Below, in pieces: positions 22,111 to 35,040 of a stretch of DNA of 64,000 nt; the first letter of the stretch is position 1; each line of letters begins with the position of its first letter. The notes below the pieces were generated by a model that worked only from the letters and a program-made list of their open reading frames with translations, did no database searches and was not told the DNA's origin. The position numbers and the translations under genes were made by a program. The stretch comes from Polytrichum commune. Lineage: Eukaryota > Streptophyta > Polytrichopsida > Polytrichales > Polytrichaceae. The stretch is taken from the NCBI GenBank assembly GCA_950295325.1, contig OX485808.1:3596501-3660500 (forward strand), given 5' to 3'.

Positions 22111-23773
22111 TGCACCACCTTCATCTTCCGAAACACGAGGAACCGGCACCAAAACCTCACGAGAAACATTCGAAGTTGAAGTACTCTCCATAGCCACAAG
22201 ATTGGAGCATGAAGGCATCTCAACACCCCAGGTTGCAACAAACATTAAAAATGTTCCTAAACTCTAACAATTTCAAAATGCTCAAGGCAACTATTTTTCT
22301 GTGACTCAAGCAATTGATCACAGGTCATCCGATCGTAAGATGCAACATTCATGTCATTCATACAACAATAGGCACTCCGACATCTTTCATATTATGTGGA
22401 ATAGTGGCATATATCTCAGACTTTTATTGGCTTTGTCTGTAGGACAGAGACTATGCATCAACTTCTTTGTTTCAAGAGCAAATTTCCTAACCACTTTGTG
22501 TTCACACTTGGACGTTACTTGTTCTTGTTATTTTTGGTCCACTTTATGTAATGTGGATGTTAACTATAGTTTATATATATATATACACACATACACAAGT
22601 GCTCCCTAAAATGCATTGAAAGAAATCTAGTTAACTATAGTTATTTCGGCAGTTCTTGATTATTTATTTTTAAAAATTCGGGTGATAAATGAGTAGCTTC
22701 AATCCTTGACCCGTATTTGAGAAGAAGGTGCACAAAATCCAAGAAAGGTTTGGTATAGTGAATAGCCATGGATTGGCATGAGCAAAGTAATCAACTATAA
22801 TTGTAGTCTTTCATAGCAAAGGACAGAGCCTCACGGTTCTACCGTTTTCTTGTTTGGTCATCCCGAATTCCTTAGCAAAAACATGATCGTGCTCCTCATT
22901 CAACGACTTAAGACATTAGAGTTATGATCTTTTAATGTAACCGGAGTTTTGGTTGAAAGTTTAGGTTGTTTGGTATGCAAAGCTTTCATATTTGGTAAGT
23001 TTTTGGGTGCATGGCGGGAGTCGGAGTGGAGGTTTGAATGAAGAGTACTCTATCTCGATTCATTGGGGACCAAACACGTTTTAACATCTCTTGGGATGCT
23101 AGAATATTCCACCACTTTCACGACATTTCAAGCCTCCCTGAAAGTGCTATTCATGGTACCAAGTCATGTAGGAACTCCTCTCAAAGTAGCTTTGAGATGG
23201 CTCGGGTGAAACAACCCGTACAACTGTACTTTGGAGGTAGGGCTGCAGTCATCCAACAAGGAACCAATGTATGGGTTGGTTCGCCCTCCCCCTTTGAAAT
23301 CACCAACACAAAAATAATGAGTAAGTTCCACAAAGTAAGATATGATATCGATTATCAACCAAACTGGAAGAGTTCAAAATTAAAGATGGATGATAGGTAC
23401 GCTCATATGCAATAACTCCCCCCCCCCCTCTCTCTCTCTCCATACATCGATGTGTATCCTCGGTTTGTGAATCTACTTCGGCACTAAAAACATATACTCA
23501 TCTAACATACTAGATCTAGGGCCCGACGGCATGCCGGGCTTGGTTTAACCGCACCTCTTTGTCCTTCAAAAAGCATAGGTTGATTTTTTTGAAAGAATTT
23601 CTTTCCTTTTTTTTGTTAGCACGAACTTTTATTGATCTATTTCCGTGTGAACCACAAGAGCAGATCGCGTGCTCTCAAAGATTGGATGAGTGCTAATGGG
23701 GGTGGGAACTTTGACAACCCTAGAATCTAGTGGATCAACATCTAGGAATGGAGAGAGGGAATTATCATATATG
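22111..23773. other. Unassigned intergenic DNA
   Basis: Contains a short TA/CA microsatellite near 22570-22600 and a C-run/CT repeat at 23408-23440. A 125-codon open stretch at 23038-23415 was not recognised; parts resemble 49180-49260 (GGTTTGAATGAA near its start) and 31380-31410 (GGGTTGGTTCGCCC), so it is probably repeat-derived. Confidence 0.4.
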
Positions 23774-23964
23774 AGCGTACCTCTCATTATTCCAACATAG
23801 CAACCTTGAAATAATATGCAGTCTAGAGTTTACTTTTAACGTTGTTTTGACAACATACTTAGTTTTAGAGACCCTGAATTAATTTACTCGATAATATTTG
23901 AGATGAATCGGCAATAAACCTATAGGCGGTCAAGTTCTTATGTTGGATGGATGAGATGTTTGCT
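23774..23964. mobile_element. MITE-like element E, copy 1
   Basis: About 191 bp with imperfect terminal inverted repeats: AGCGTACCTCTCATT at the left and its relative ATGAGATGTTTGCT at the right. The same ends and interior (AAACCTATAGG, TTCTTATGTTGGATGGATGA) recur at 62836-63028. Confidence 0.65.
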
Positions 23965-24374
23965 TGTATACAATAATTCACACTCTCTCTCTCTCCTCTA
24001 GAAACATGATGTTAGGATCAAAATTTTATTCCCATCCTCCTTGTCATTAATCTAATATGTAGAACTCTAAATGAGAGTTTCGGACGGGGGGATCTATAGA
24101 ATACCGGCCTCGACATTGAAGGAATTGGACACCTTTTGAGAAGCCAATGGGCCACAACGATGGTGGCGGTGGCTAACATGAGCCACATTAGGATCTTCTA
24201 CAAGCACAATTAACAAACACTACAACATCATCAAAGGCCCGAAGCACCCATTGAAGGGGAATTGTGAACAATGGGATGATTGACACCACACACAACGATA
24301 AGCATCACGAATTTCGTAACGCCTACGGCGGCCATAGCCCCGATCAACAACTTTGTCATCCTCCACTAAAATGA

Positions 24375-25064
24375 GTAAATTGAAATTGATTTTAAAGTCT
24401 AGGAAGCCAAAAGGTTTATGGGTCTAAAAGTACATTAGGATGGGTGTCAAACTAGCTAATTCCCCAGAGTGGCGGAGTGCGGTAGGCTCTGTGAGGTAGA
24501 GGCTAATGTCGACTTGATGGTTCAATTGAATGAAAAGGCTTGAGACTCCCTAATACAACATTCTCAAATAATGATTAAAACTTATTTTGAATGGAGTTAT
24601 ATAGGGGACATTCCCAGCACAAAGTTCGCCTCATTTTCATTTACATCATGAGAGCACGAGTGACATGATTTGTTATCTCTAGAGATAAGGATAGTCGACC
24701 ACCGTCCAATTTCAATGGCAAGTCTATGATTCGAGGTGCAGTATGCATCGTGATCTTGCGTTGTGGTGGTGTCAGTGGTTGCTTCAAGTGCAATTTCACA
24801 CTTATATTTGAGAAAATCCTTGAAATAAAGGTAATCTAATTTCTTCCTTGAGAGATGAAAAGAGTTCCACTCTTTAACAAGAGGAGCTTGCTTGACATCA
24901 TCAAATGTGATTTTTGATGGTGTTGGGTTGTCGTGCATCATCAAATGGATTTGTGATGGCAACGGAATTTGAAGCTCTAGGTTTTGAGGGAACATGGAGT
25001 TGCAAATGCTCCTATGTTGTTCTGCTTTCCAAGCACATAACGGTGTCAAAGAACTGGAACTCAA
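24375..25064 (-). pseudogene. Degraded 3' end of LINE family D (reverse transcriptase C-terminal region)
   Basis: A 155-codon minus-strand frame (24597-25064) reads through DFLKYKCEIALEA, NHRLAIEIGRW and a Cys-x2-Cys...E-N-E-A-N-F-V-L segment, the zinc-knuckle-like C-terminal tail seen after the RT of many plant LINEs (C-x2-C...E-x-HF). The terminal His is Asn here and the frame stops early, so it is a relic. 24375-24596 is the downstream part shared with other D copies. No RT core is present: a 5'-truncated insertion, as usual for LINEs. Confidence 0.65.
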
Positions 25065-25185
25065 TGATGAAATTGATGTATTAATCTTTCAAGAGTGGCC
25101 TGAATCTTGGCAACTCTCTTGATGATGTGTCAGTGATTACTTACTGACTAATATCATCCCTCAACAATGTATACTTTTTTTTTTC

Positions 25186-26412
25186 CTCGGGGGGTGCACC
25201 TTTCATTAAAAATCAAGAATCACATGTGTTTGCAACATACATTTAAAAACCTCTATAAACAAGTTTTTTTTGGTAAAAGTAAGCAATATACATACCATTT
25301 CAATGATAAAAATACAAGTGACAATATGTATACACATAAGAAAATTCACATTCATATATAATCGTCAGCATAAGTATGCAAATGTATTTTTGAATAACAA
25401 TCAACCCTATCATATGTAAAATGCAAAACCTTAGCATTCATCATAAAGTCATTGAAGACTTTTTCATTCATGGGATGTAACTCATGAACATCTAAGTTTA
25501 CAGTACATGTCATAAAAGCGAATGCAACTATTGTTTGAAAAGATCAATAAGATCATATGAAGTTTCTCATCAAATGATTGATAAAATTGTAAGTCCACTT
25601 GTTGTTGGCCTTTTTGATACCAACATAAGCCAATCTCCATGTTTGATTTCTATGCATCTTATAGCCTCCCAACAAACCAAACCTTAATTGGAGTTGATGT
25701 TTTTGGTCTACCATATTTTTGACAATTCTAGCTTCATGTGTGTTCTTGTCATGACTTTCCTTGCCTACATCTTTTAGTTATGATAGCAATCAAAGCTCAA
25801 AGTATCTTGAACCAAAAAAGCTACTTTATCCATTTTATTCCACTTGTTGAGTAGTCTCTACCATGCATGCCACATCTTAATTTGGAGACAAGACTAGCAT
25901 TATGCTCTCTCTTCAAAACCAATAATTTAATTGATGAAAGAATTTATCTATAAACACTTCTTGTTGCTTCCATAATCAAACACATGAATGTGATGAGCAT
26001 CCAAAAGGAGGTAAGGGCAATGCAAAACACACGAAAGGAATGAGGAAATGAGTTTTGAGCACCTTCTCAATTACAACTTTAAACAAGTAGCGGCCTTGCT
26101 CTTAGCTCAACAACCCCTTCTAGAACCCTAATATTGCCTCTTCCATACATGCATGAATGAGATAGGGAAACGAGAAAATTATTCATCCTAGTTTCATCCA
26201 ATATTAAATATTTTCCCCATAAAGTCTAGTGACACTACCATACAAATACAAGTGTTGTATAATTTTCTAGAAATCCTTCATACATATACATACCTACGAG
26301 CTACAATTTGTGTAGCATATGTATACGTAGTACATAGAAGTTCAAATTAATACCCCTTATGTGCACACATGCATACTCATACGTGTTATAAAAGGTGCAC
26401 CCCCCCCCGGAG
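25186..26412. mobile_element. Non-autonomous DNA transposon H with G-run termini
   Basis: Left end CTCGGGGGGTGCACCTTT (25186-25203); right end, read inward, CTCCGGGGGGGGTGCACCTT (26412 back). The inverted repeats span about 25 bp. About 1.2 kb, no open frame of note inside. Ends resemble those of the hAT-like elements at 53643 and 55227. A target duplication could not be confirmed because the left flank is a poly-T tract. Confidence 0.7.
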
Positions 26413-28484
26413 TTTTTGCAGTTTGATTTTGTCTATAGATCCCAAAATGTCGTAGGATAAAATGTGAGAAATCTTAAAAGGATTGAGTTGTGATAGACAT
26501 AGGTTTCATCTACAAAACATTCTTTGTAATATGCTAAAAGTACTTCAACAATTAGTGTACCATGGTCTTAGTGACTATTACTATCGTTGAAAGTTAGAGT
26601 GGGTAGAAAATATTGTGGCCCATTGTATTTTATGTGTGGGTTGAAAATTAAAGTGGCTTATAAATGAACAAACTATAATCATCATTTTATTAAATATGAT
26701 CATAATTCTATTTGAAGTAATGTACTTATACTATATATTCTCAAAACCGCAGTAAATCATGTTTTGATTGAAAAAAAACTGGATTCTATACTCTTGGTTT
26801 TGAATATATGATACTGTGAGATCAAATTTGTCATATGTCAAGAAAAAGTTACACTAACCAAAATTTTCATGGTATGACAAAATTATAGTGGACCATATAG
26901 TAGATGTAGAAGGTCTATTAGTGATTTTCAACAATTTTGAACATTTCTTTGAGCACTATTTTGAACTGCTAACTTTCTTCTATGACCAAATGTGTTGTAT
27001 GAGCAATTGGAAGAGGCGGGCAATTTGAACTTTCAAAATAAAAATTAGCTCCAAATTCAGTTAGCTTCCTTAATTGGACACATATTTTTTGGCTCCTAAT
27101 GAGCAGTACAGTCGCTCTAATTTGGTAGATGAGTAATACATCCTAATTTAGTTGTCACCTTGATGATATTTGGGTTAGTCATCTTTGCATAAATCAAACT
27201 ATACCCCCATCATCCTTCGTAATTAGGAGTAATACCCATTGAACCCTAACATGTTTGGATTTTGTGGGCAAGTTGGGCAAATTAGGAGGCGGCATGTGGT
27301 TGTGAGGTGCTAACCGACTTGTATTGTGGGTATTTCATAATGAAAAGCGAGTTTGGCAACATTTTATCTTACATGTGACCACTTTAGAGACACGACCCAA
27401 TCAAAATTGGCATTAAACTTGGTATTCATTGACAAATGACCCATGTAGAATTTGCTAGTGATGTTGTCCACTTACACAACATTGAACAGTGAACGAGTTT
27501 TCCCCTGTATCACCAAATTGGGAAGCAAAGAATTCAATCCAATTTTTTTGTTGATATTTAATAGTAGATTTTCTAATGCGACACATTTTTTATTGTGTAA
27601 ATATAATTGGTGGAAGTTGGAGAACATAAAAAACAAACCAAATAGCACCCACATACCTTACATATTTTTCCAAGTTTGAGAATCCTACTATTGTAGTTAA
27701 TATCACATTATGCACTGCAATTTGAGTTACTACAATATTTTAAGTTGAAGATAACATTATGGGCAACATAACATTATTGAACTAATATTAATTGTTTTGT
27801 TCTAATAATATCAATACAATTGCTTCACCCAAGTTTTCCAGCCCAAATATGCTAGTGCAATGCTCTGCTATGAGAAGAAATAGAGTATAATTTCAAATAG
27901 AATCTAACTTTTTTCTGGGGCCCCCACCCATCATACATACTTAACTGAATAATGTTGTGAATAGGTAGAGTTTTTGGTTAAGTGGAAACATTAGGCAAAC
28001 TTAAGGGTTGCATTAAAGTTGATTGCTCCATTCAAACCAATGACCTGTGTTTTTATAGTAAATTGCATGTCTATGTGACTCACATTACTTGTTATGTTAT
28101 ACCCTTTATCGTAGTTGATGTCATTGACCTAATATAGTGTCACCTACCCTATTATGAGGCCTATACTTAGGTTACATTTGTGGTCAACAAGTTGACGATT
28201 AGTGTATCCATATGACATTCAACATTTCCATATTGAATAATATCTTGGCATTAGCATGTTCAATAACGGTACAAGGCCTTTCATTAGGTAACATTGATGA
28301 TCAACAAGTTGATTATTGGTGTTTAGGGTTGAGGTCCCTTTGGTGGGTACCCACCACTCAACCGGGCTCCACGTTCATGGTTTTTAAACGTACTAATCTA
28401 ACCATTATGGTTCCGGGCCTCCTTTGCCTCTAAGCTTCTAAGCTTCTTGGTGTTGGGGTTTCCTAGCCCCCATGAGCTTGATTT
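26413..28484. other. Unassigned AT-rich intergenic DNA
   Basis: No gene recognised. 27640-27665 carries an end-like word ACCCACATACCTTA shared with element K relatives near 31960 and 58000. Confidence 0.4.
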
Positions 28485-29067
28485 CTAAGGGCCAGTTTAC
28501 ACCATGGACCATGAAGTCGGACCATGGAAGATGGTCTTCTTCTACAATCTAACTTCATGGTCCAACTTCCGTGGTCCGATTTCTTTAAAAAATCAATTAC
28601 AAAGCTTTTGGACCTCTCACTAGGTGTAAACCGAATGTGGACCAAGAGGAATGACCATGCACCAAAAAGTGAATGTGCTCATTTTTTTTAATATATGTTC
28701 AGAAAGAGCAGTTTTAGGAAAAAAATCAAGTTTGACCATTTTTTTGTCTTCTCTTGTCTTCGTCTTCTCTTCCCCAAAAAAAATTCAAGGAAAAAAAACA
28801 TTAGAACAATATTTCTTTGCCATGGCCTTTGCCTTTTTCTACCAAAGCGCCACTTTTGCCTCTCCCACAGCAAAACATGTTGAACCACGTTAGTGGATAA
28901 TGTAGACCTTAAAAATATGTCTTTTGGGGACCTCGAACTCCATGATCACTCTGACATTTTTTCCTTGATGTAAATAGAAGTGATCCCGGGACGAATTCAA
29001 CAACCAATCATAGATTTTACATGACCTTGGGATGACTTCATGGTCCATCGTGTAAGCAGCCCCTAAG
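28485..29067. mobile_element. MITE-like element I, copy 1
   Basis: Terminal inverted repeats of about 34 bp: CTAAGGGCCAGTTTACACCA... at the left, and at the right a sequence whose complement starts CTTAGGGGCTGCTTACACGA; both continue into GGACCATGAAGTC. Inside, GGACCATGAAGT also pairs with ACTTCATGGTCC near 28555. No coding capacity. Confidence 0.75.
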
Positions 29068-29264
29068 ACTCGTGCTTTGTATATCGTCTAGGCTTCCTAG
29101 TTCTAGGGCATCCCAGCCTCCTAACCCTAACTTCTAAATCTCCTAATTCTCCCTAATTCTGACCCCGTTAATCTCATGGCGTGTGTGGTCAAGTCACCTT
29201 GCTCACCAAGGAGTATCTAATTTGTGTGGGCTGACTGTCCTTACTATTGCTACCATACCATAAC

Positions 29265-29746
29265 CTAAGGGCCATTCACACACGAGCCAAAGAGCCGTGA
29301 CCATGAAATTGTGAGAGCCCAAAAGAAAGTGTCCTAAGGCCGTCCCAAGACACCTCCAAAATCATGTAGTGTGGTAATGGACCCTCAAGTGTAGTGTGAA
29401 CTCATATATGATTGGGTCCTCAACCATATGCTATTTCAATGAAATTCTATTCATGTGATAAAATAGATTAAACCAACGGTTGTGAGCATTCAAAATACCA
29501 TGGTTTCCAGGTTTTGTGTTAGACCTACCTCCAAGAGGTTGTTATTGAAAATAGTCAAAATGACCATGGAACATGATCCATTTGATGTCATGTAGACTTT
29601 ACATCCATCTTGCATTCACATACTCCGTTGGTCCCTCAAGCGTAGTGTGAAGCGAACTTGGACTGGCTCCGCCTTTTCCACCAATGAGAGTGCTTGAAGT
29701 GTAATGGTCACGGGCTCTTAGTCTCGTGTGTGGAAGTGGCCCTAAG
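29265..29746. mobile_element. MITE-like element I, copy 2
   Basis: About 482 bp with roughly 40-bp imperfect terminal inverted repeats: CTAAGGGCCATTCACACACG at the left, complement of the right end CTTAGGGCCACTTCCACACA, both running into AGAGCC...GTGACCAT. No coding capacity. Confidence 0.75.
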
Positions 29747-31545
29747 ATGGATACCGCTTTGGAAGCATGTCGTTCAAGCTCTTATCATGCAATTAGGCAA
29801 CGACACCACATGTACTCCAATAAGTGAACTCTTTATTCAAATCTTGATAGCTAATTCAATGCAAAAAGTCCTACTATCATGGCCCTTGGTTGGGTTAGGA
29901 ATCTAAAATTCCTAATGTCATGGCCCTCTTCTTGCTATAACAACTAACTCCTTCTATCCTCATTGCTACTTTCTTATATCCTAGATCCAAAATCCCCTAA
30001 TCAGCCACCCCAATCTTAAGCCACCTAACCTTAAATCCATACCAACCTCTCTTGGTTGTTGGTGCGTCAGTTGGTTGTAGCAATTCACCATGAGTCGGCT
30101 GGGTAGGTTGATTTTATCATCTCATCCATGTCTAATTATATCATGCCTTAACTTGTAAACACTTGACACTTGATATTAGCATGCATAACAACTTCCTCTT
30201 GCATACAAAACGTCAAACTATCATCCCAAGTATTTCAACGTATTACACTACTTAGACAACAAAAAATTAACTTCCAAAAGTTACATGCATGAACAACTAA
30301 CATATGTGACTTTTCTTATATATCTCTAGGCAATTTAGTTTTCTTCTTTGCAAATAGTCTACGTGCCACTAAATACCATGAGTAATGTAGTATTCCCAAG
30401 AGTGGACATTTCATATGACTATTAGGAATGATCGTGTGTCATAATAAGTGTTTCATGTATTCCCACCAATTGAATTACTAATGTGTTATATCAAACCAAA
30501 AACTACTCACATTCTTAAACCAATTTTCAGGTTAAGAATTAGTAAGACCCAAAGTAGATTACGCTAATTCTAACAAACCTAACTCAATCTTTTAGGGGAG
30601 AAATGGAGATACATTTCGATTAAACCGGAAGTTTTTATTAGTTAACAACTAGAAATACAACACATGGGGATAAAGCTAGCTTACTAGCTAGCTTGCTTAC
30701 GAAGACGTGTTGGAGGGGTAATGAAGGGGAGGTTGTTGTTGTACCAGCATGGCAATGAAGTGTGATGTCACGTCCGAGAAATTTGCTCCTGTGCAAAGGA
30801 GATTTGGTTAGATCAAATCACCCCATTTCATGTCCGAGTGAGAGCCCCCCCCCCCCCCCCCCCCCCCTCCCCTCACGTACGAGTGGGTTTGCAAGTAAGG
30901 TACTTGAACATCACCGAGGCTCTCACTTCCAAAAGGACGTTCCTAGCTCACATATCTAGGAAAGGAGAGGAAAGAGAAAGGCAAGAGAAAGAGAAAGTTT
31001 TTTTTTGGGGGGGGGGGAGGGAGAGAGAGAGGAGAGAAGCTCGACCACATCATGGGGATTGCCATGCTCAAGTAAGATTCTTGCCCCCGCTTTTGGCCCA
31101 TGCAAAATTATTGATTTGAGTTCAGTCGGCCATTCCCCATCCCTTTCCGTGACACGCGGAACAAAGGAACGCCCCTCCCCGCGATGCCCCGTCAGCCTTG
31201 CATTTAAGGAGGCAAACCCCGGTACCAAAAGCACCGCAAGTGGTCCAAAGACGTGGAGACAAAAAACACCCAAACCCAACCCACCTACAAAACAATACCA
31301 ACCCTAAATAATTACCAACCCTAAACACGATTTGGGCGAACCAACTCATACACTTGTTCTTTGTTGGATGCTTAAACCCTTGTTTCCAAGGAATCAGTGT
31401 ACGGGTTGGTTCGCCCTAGCCACCTAAACACTAAGAGCAGGTCGACTAACTTACATGAGAATTCCAAGCTAGCACCATGAGGGCACACATTCGAGCCCAG
31501 GAACAACCCTTCTCTCAAAGAAGGGGGCTCCCTCTATTTGATCCG
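29747..31545. other. Unassigned intergenic DNA with homopolymer tracts
   Basis: A long C-run at about 30846-30867 and a G-run/GA-rich stretch at 31006-31034. 31130-31270 is relatively GC-rich. No gene recognised. Confidence 0.45.
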
Positions 31546-31746
31546 TACTACACTGATTATCCCAATTAGTGTGTGTTTGCTTTATGGAGTTACGCAGCGC
31601 TATAATTGTTTGATGAGAATGTAATATTTTACCAAGAAAAATCATTCGTGTTTTGTAATGTATGAACGACCTATTGAACTTTCGTTAGTGAAAATTGAAC
31701 TCGTGATTAAGATGTTAATGCATTACGTAAGTCCATATAGTAACAC
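31546..31746 (+). mobile_element. MITE family A, copy 1 (right end lost)
   Basis: Starts ACTACACTGATTATCCCAAT (31547) and shares the interior (ACCAAGAAAAATCATT, AACGACCTATTGAACTTTCG) with copies at 46291 and 63429. The right terminal repeat is missing. Confidence 0.7.
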
Positions 31747-33777
31747 CCGTTCTTGCATATACCTTTTTTTGAACTAAAACCATACATCCATTTAAAAAAA
31801 GTTGTTACTAAAACCCTAAACCCAAACATACACTTCCGATAATCACAACTAGATTATTAGAGAAGTTTGTTGATGCTTCATTGCTAATGTAGCACAAGTT
31901 TTTGATGTGGGAATCTAATCGGATAGAAGTTGGAGAATATGAAAAGAGTGAACCGAATAACACCCACATACCTTAGCTTGAAACCCTCTTAAGAACCCTC
32001 TTAAGATACATACCACTTGTGTCGACCACAATTACTTTCATTCCCGAGTGAAGGTAAAGACACGCAACAACGGCGATTGGATATGTTGGGGCCAAATCCT
32101 AGTGGTTTGTGCATGGGCCTCCCACGAATTCAACGTTGAACTGTGGAGCATCTTGAATAGGGGGAGGAAGGTAAGGTTTTCTACCTCACCTTTGTGGACC
32201 ATAGACGTCTTGTGGATTTTTTTAAAGGGGAAAAAAGGAAAAAGAAGAGAGGTCAATATGTACATCTTGACGTGTTTCTAGACTCCATCTCCTACGACTT
32301 AGACTTACTTACAAGACATGGACCGCAATCAAATACTATACACACACACCATTTGGGCCCGTATGCATCCATCCTAGCCTACGATCGGCATCCACAACAA
32401 CGTTGGAGATGATGATTAGTGTGGGCCACACTATCTCCGAGAATCGCCAAGTACGTATCAATCTTAGGTGACACATGATTCAACACTTAAATCGTGCCTA
32501 GACAACCCAAACTCATGCTCTCCAATTTGGAGCAATGTGTAGGCTACGCACACGACACACTAAGGCGTGTGACCTATAATGGAGCATGGAGTAAAATAGT
32601 TCCGTGATGTACGATATTAGGCCTCGTTTCCACACAACATGCTTACATTACAAACTAGGGAGCCGGCGAGAATGGAGTGGTGTTGTTGGAAGTGCCTTTG
32701 GTGTTCTTGTGCGACAACTCCCATTTTTGCTAAGCATTCCGCTCACGGTAGATTATGCACAAGAAAAAGGATCTCTCCAGTGATTCATGGTATGCCCAAA
32801 AAAAAATGAAATTGATGAAAGTGGCGACAAGTTGGCCAAAGTTTCATTTTCAACATAAACCCGTCCCACACAAGACTTGAAAACAAAAGAAGGAAGGGGA
32901 TTTTTGTTTTTATTATTTAAAGAGGAGGAGAAGAAGAAGCTTCATTTGACCTTGTAATAACTTAGCGTCAAAGGCATTGTATTGGCCTAGTAGGATGATA
33001 TTTTGTGACGTGAATTAACCATAAACTTACGCAAATCCATGTTCTTATGGAGCCCCTTTCATCCATAATGGACAACTCTACGAGTCTATGATCAACTTGG
33101 TGTGAGTTTCCCATTGGTTATGTAAACTCATGCATCATGTGCCTTGTGAAATTGTGGTTGATTCATTTCAAACAAATCCCATGGGATTTATTTGAGGTCG
33201 TTGTTGTTGACTCCCGGGGTCAAGTCCGTTGTCAAGTATAAATTATAAAGATATCAAAAAATTCTTTCCATTTTCACATTCAAAGATGGACTAGGTGTAC
33301 AAGGTCATTGGTAAGCTTCAACCATGACAAGTGGGAACCATGTCCTGGGACTAAAGTTTGTGGTGTGTATGCTTAAACTCGTCCATTAGGAAGGTAAAGA
33401 CATATCAAACTATGTTACAACCTAAATTTTTTTTACTTGAAGACAATTTGACTCCAAAAAAACCTCCCCACCCTTCTTATTACTTAACCCTGAAATTGTT
33501 ATTCTTCGTGCCAAAATACCATGGTTATAGGATACTAGTGAGCCTATTCCCAAATATTTTCCTTCCTCACCGCTCACAAGTTACCGCTCATCGCTCACTG
33601 GGTCACCGCTCACAAGATAGCACTTCCCAGGCCCACACAATGTTTGCCAACCAGCAAGCATAGGTAGGTGTCATAACCAACTAGTATGGGGCGCAAAAAT
33701 CTAAGATTAATATTTGGTTTCGTCAGTGGAGACCTGCCCCACACCCACACCCACACTGGTGGGGGACAAGCAAGGGG
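31747..33777. other. Unassigned intergenic DNA
   Basis: 31937-31975 resembles the element K terminus (ACCGAATAACACCCACATAC). 33568-33616 has a short repeat of ACCGCTCAC. No gene recognised. Confidence 0.4.
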
Positions 33778-33936
33778 ATTGACAAGAATAGTTTTTATAG
33801 CTGCTTTATTGGCTTGAAGCCATGTAAACCAGCAATTAATTAACAAATATGAAGCGAGACCTACTCCTTCCCATCCTAAAAACAATTGAATATGGTTATC
33901 TCCAAGAATAATGGGCATGAATGCATGGGTGAACAA
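33778..33936 (-). pseudogene. nad5: Nuclear insertion of mitochondrial nad5 (NADH dehydrogenase subunit 5) fragment
   Basis: Fifty-three codons on the minus strand contain [20 protein letters not shown] and LQANKAAIK, the highly conserved core of ND5, a proton-pumping membrane subunit of respiratory complex I. Only this core is recognisable; the flanking codons of the same open stretch (33610-33978) do not match, and the start, the other about 600 residues and any introns are absent. It is therefore a fragment, best explained as mitochondrial DNA inserted in the nucleus. Substitutions such as Cys and Trp where Phe and Arg are usual suggest neutral drift. An RNA-edited functional copy is excluded by truncation. 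Confidence 0.85.
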
Positions 33937-35040
33937 TGCAACTAGTCTTACCCCTCCCCCCTTTAGAAAGAATCTCAAAGCAGTATGATAGAAACTGGCT
34001 AAAATGAATCAGTTCTTAACGCGTAAGAAAAACTTACTCCCCCCCTCCCCCTTCCTCCCGGACCAACGGCAAATCCATGATGGATGAGCTTACCTAGACA
34101 GCACGAAGGGCGAGCCCTATCGTGGGGCCTTCATATCGATGCGTATGGGTTCCGTAGTCGAAAGCGGAGCGACCGCCATCGGGTGGAGGGCTTGACCTAT
34201 ACGTCCACAAAAGTGCCCCCCCCCCCCCCCCCGCCCACAACAAAAGCCACCACCACCACCGCATCACTTGTGCATTGGCTTTGTGGATTCTATTTCCGAT
34301 GGCCGTGGCGGGCGAGCCATGCTCCACCACTCACACGGCGCCATGTGTCACGGGGCGGGCGGGCCAATGCAGCCAAGGCAGTCGGTAAATGCACGGATTG
34401 GTTCAATAGCCGCCCCGGGAAAAGAAACCATACACACACATATATATACATACATACATACATACGTTTTACCCCCACCCCAAGCGTACGTTTTACTTTT
34501 TATCCTAATTTGCTTTAGTAGTTCTTCTTCTTCTTCTTCTTTTCTCGTGTTTTTCGAAGAACGGGCGGGAGGGCGGGCAGGGCAGAGTTGTGGGGCCTGC
34601 CGCGGGGTTTTAATTTCCGTGTGGTGTTGTTCTCAAAAGAAGAGCGGCTTCTAGTTGCCAAAAGGCCCGGGCGGCCAATGGGGTGGGGGTGGCCGATCGA
34701 AGCTCCTTTGGCTCTTAAAAGGCCGCCCCCATGTGCATGCGCCGGTGGTGGTACGACTGCAGGCCCATTGGCCGCCTTATTATCTTGTGACCGGGGGCCA
34801 GGGTTCGGGCAGCAGCAGCAGTAGGCTTAGGCTAACTCTAACTCACCTGCCTACTCCTCCCCCTCGCCCCCTCTTTCTTCACGTGCATTGAGGAGGAATG
34901 AATGGAGAATATAAAGGGCATGTCGTTTGTTATGCATGTGTGGGGGGGGGGGGGAGTGAATTTGGTTACTTTTTTTCTAATCGAGTCCCTTCTAATTTGA
35001 TGGGTGCGTGGTTTGGTGTGAATCGACGAATAAACACCAT
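33937..35040. other. GC-rich unassigned stretch with simple repeats
   Basis: C-runs at 34040-34056 and 34217-34232, (CATA)n at about 34440-34467, (TTC)n at 34520-34541 and a G-run near 34950. GC content is clearly above the surroundings. Open stretches here have no family likeness and are probably composition effects. Confidence 0.45.

Noticed and set aside
24597-25064. A host gene on the minus strand
   Set aside because: Its sequence recurs in degraded form at 21740 and its downstream part at five more places, and it resembles a LINE C-terminal tail, so it is a retrotransposon relic.
30762-31307. Promoter or gene at the GC-rich block near 31130-31270
   Set aside because: No coding frame with family likeness and no linked transcript features; only composition suggests it.
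34084-34891. Several overlapping open frames of 60-144 codons
   Set aside because: GC-rich, low-complexity DNA with C-runs and microsatellites; translations are Pro/Ser/Arg-rich without family likeness.
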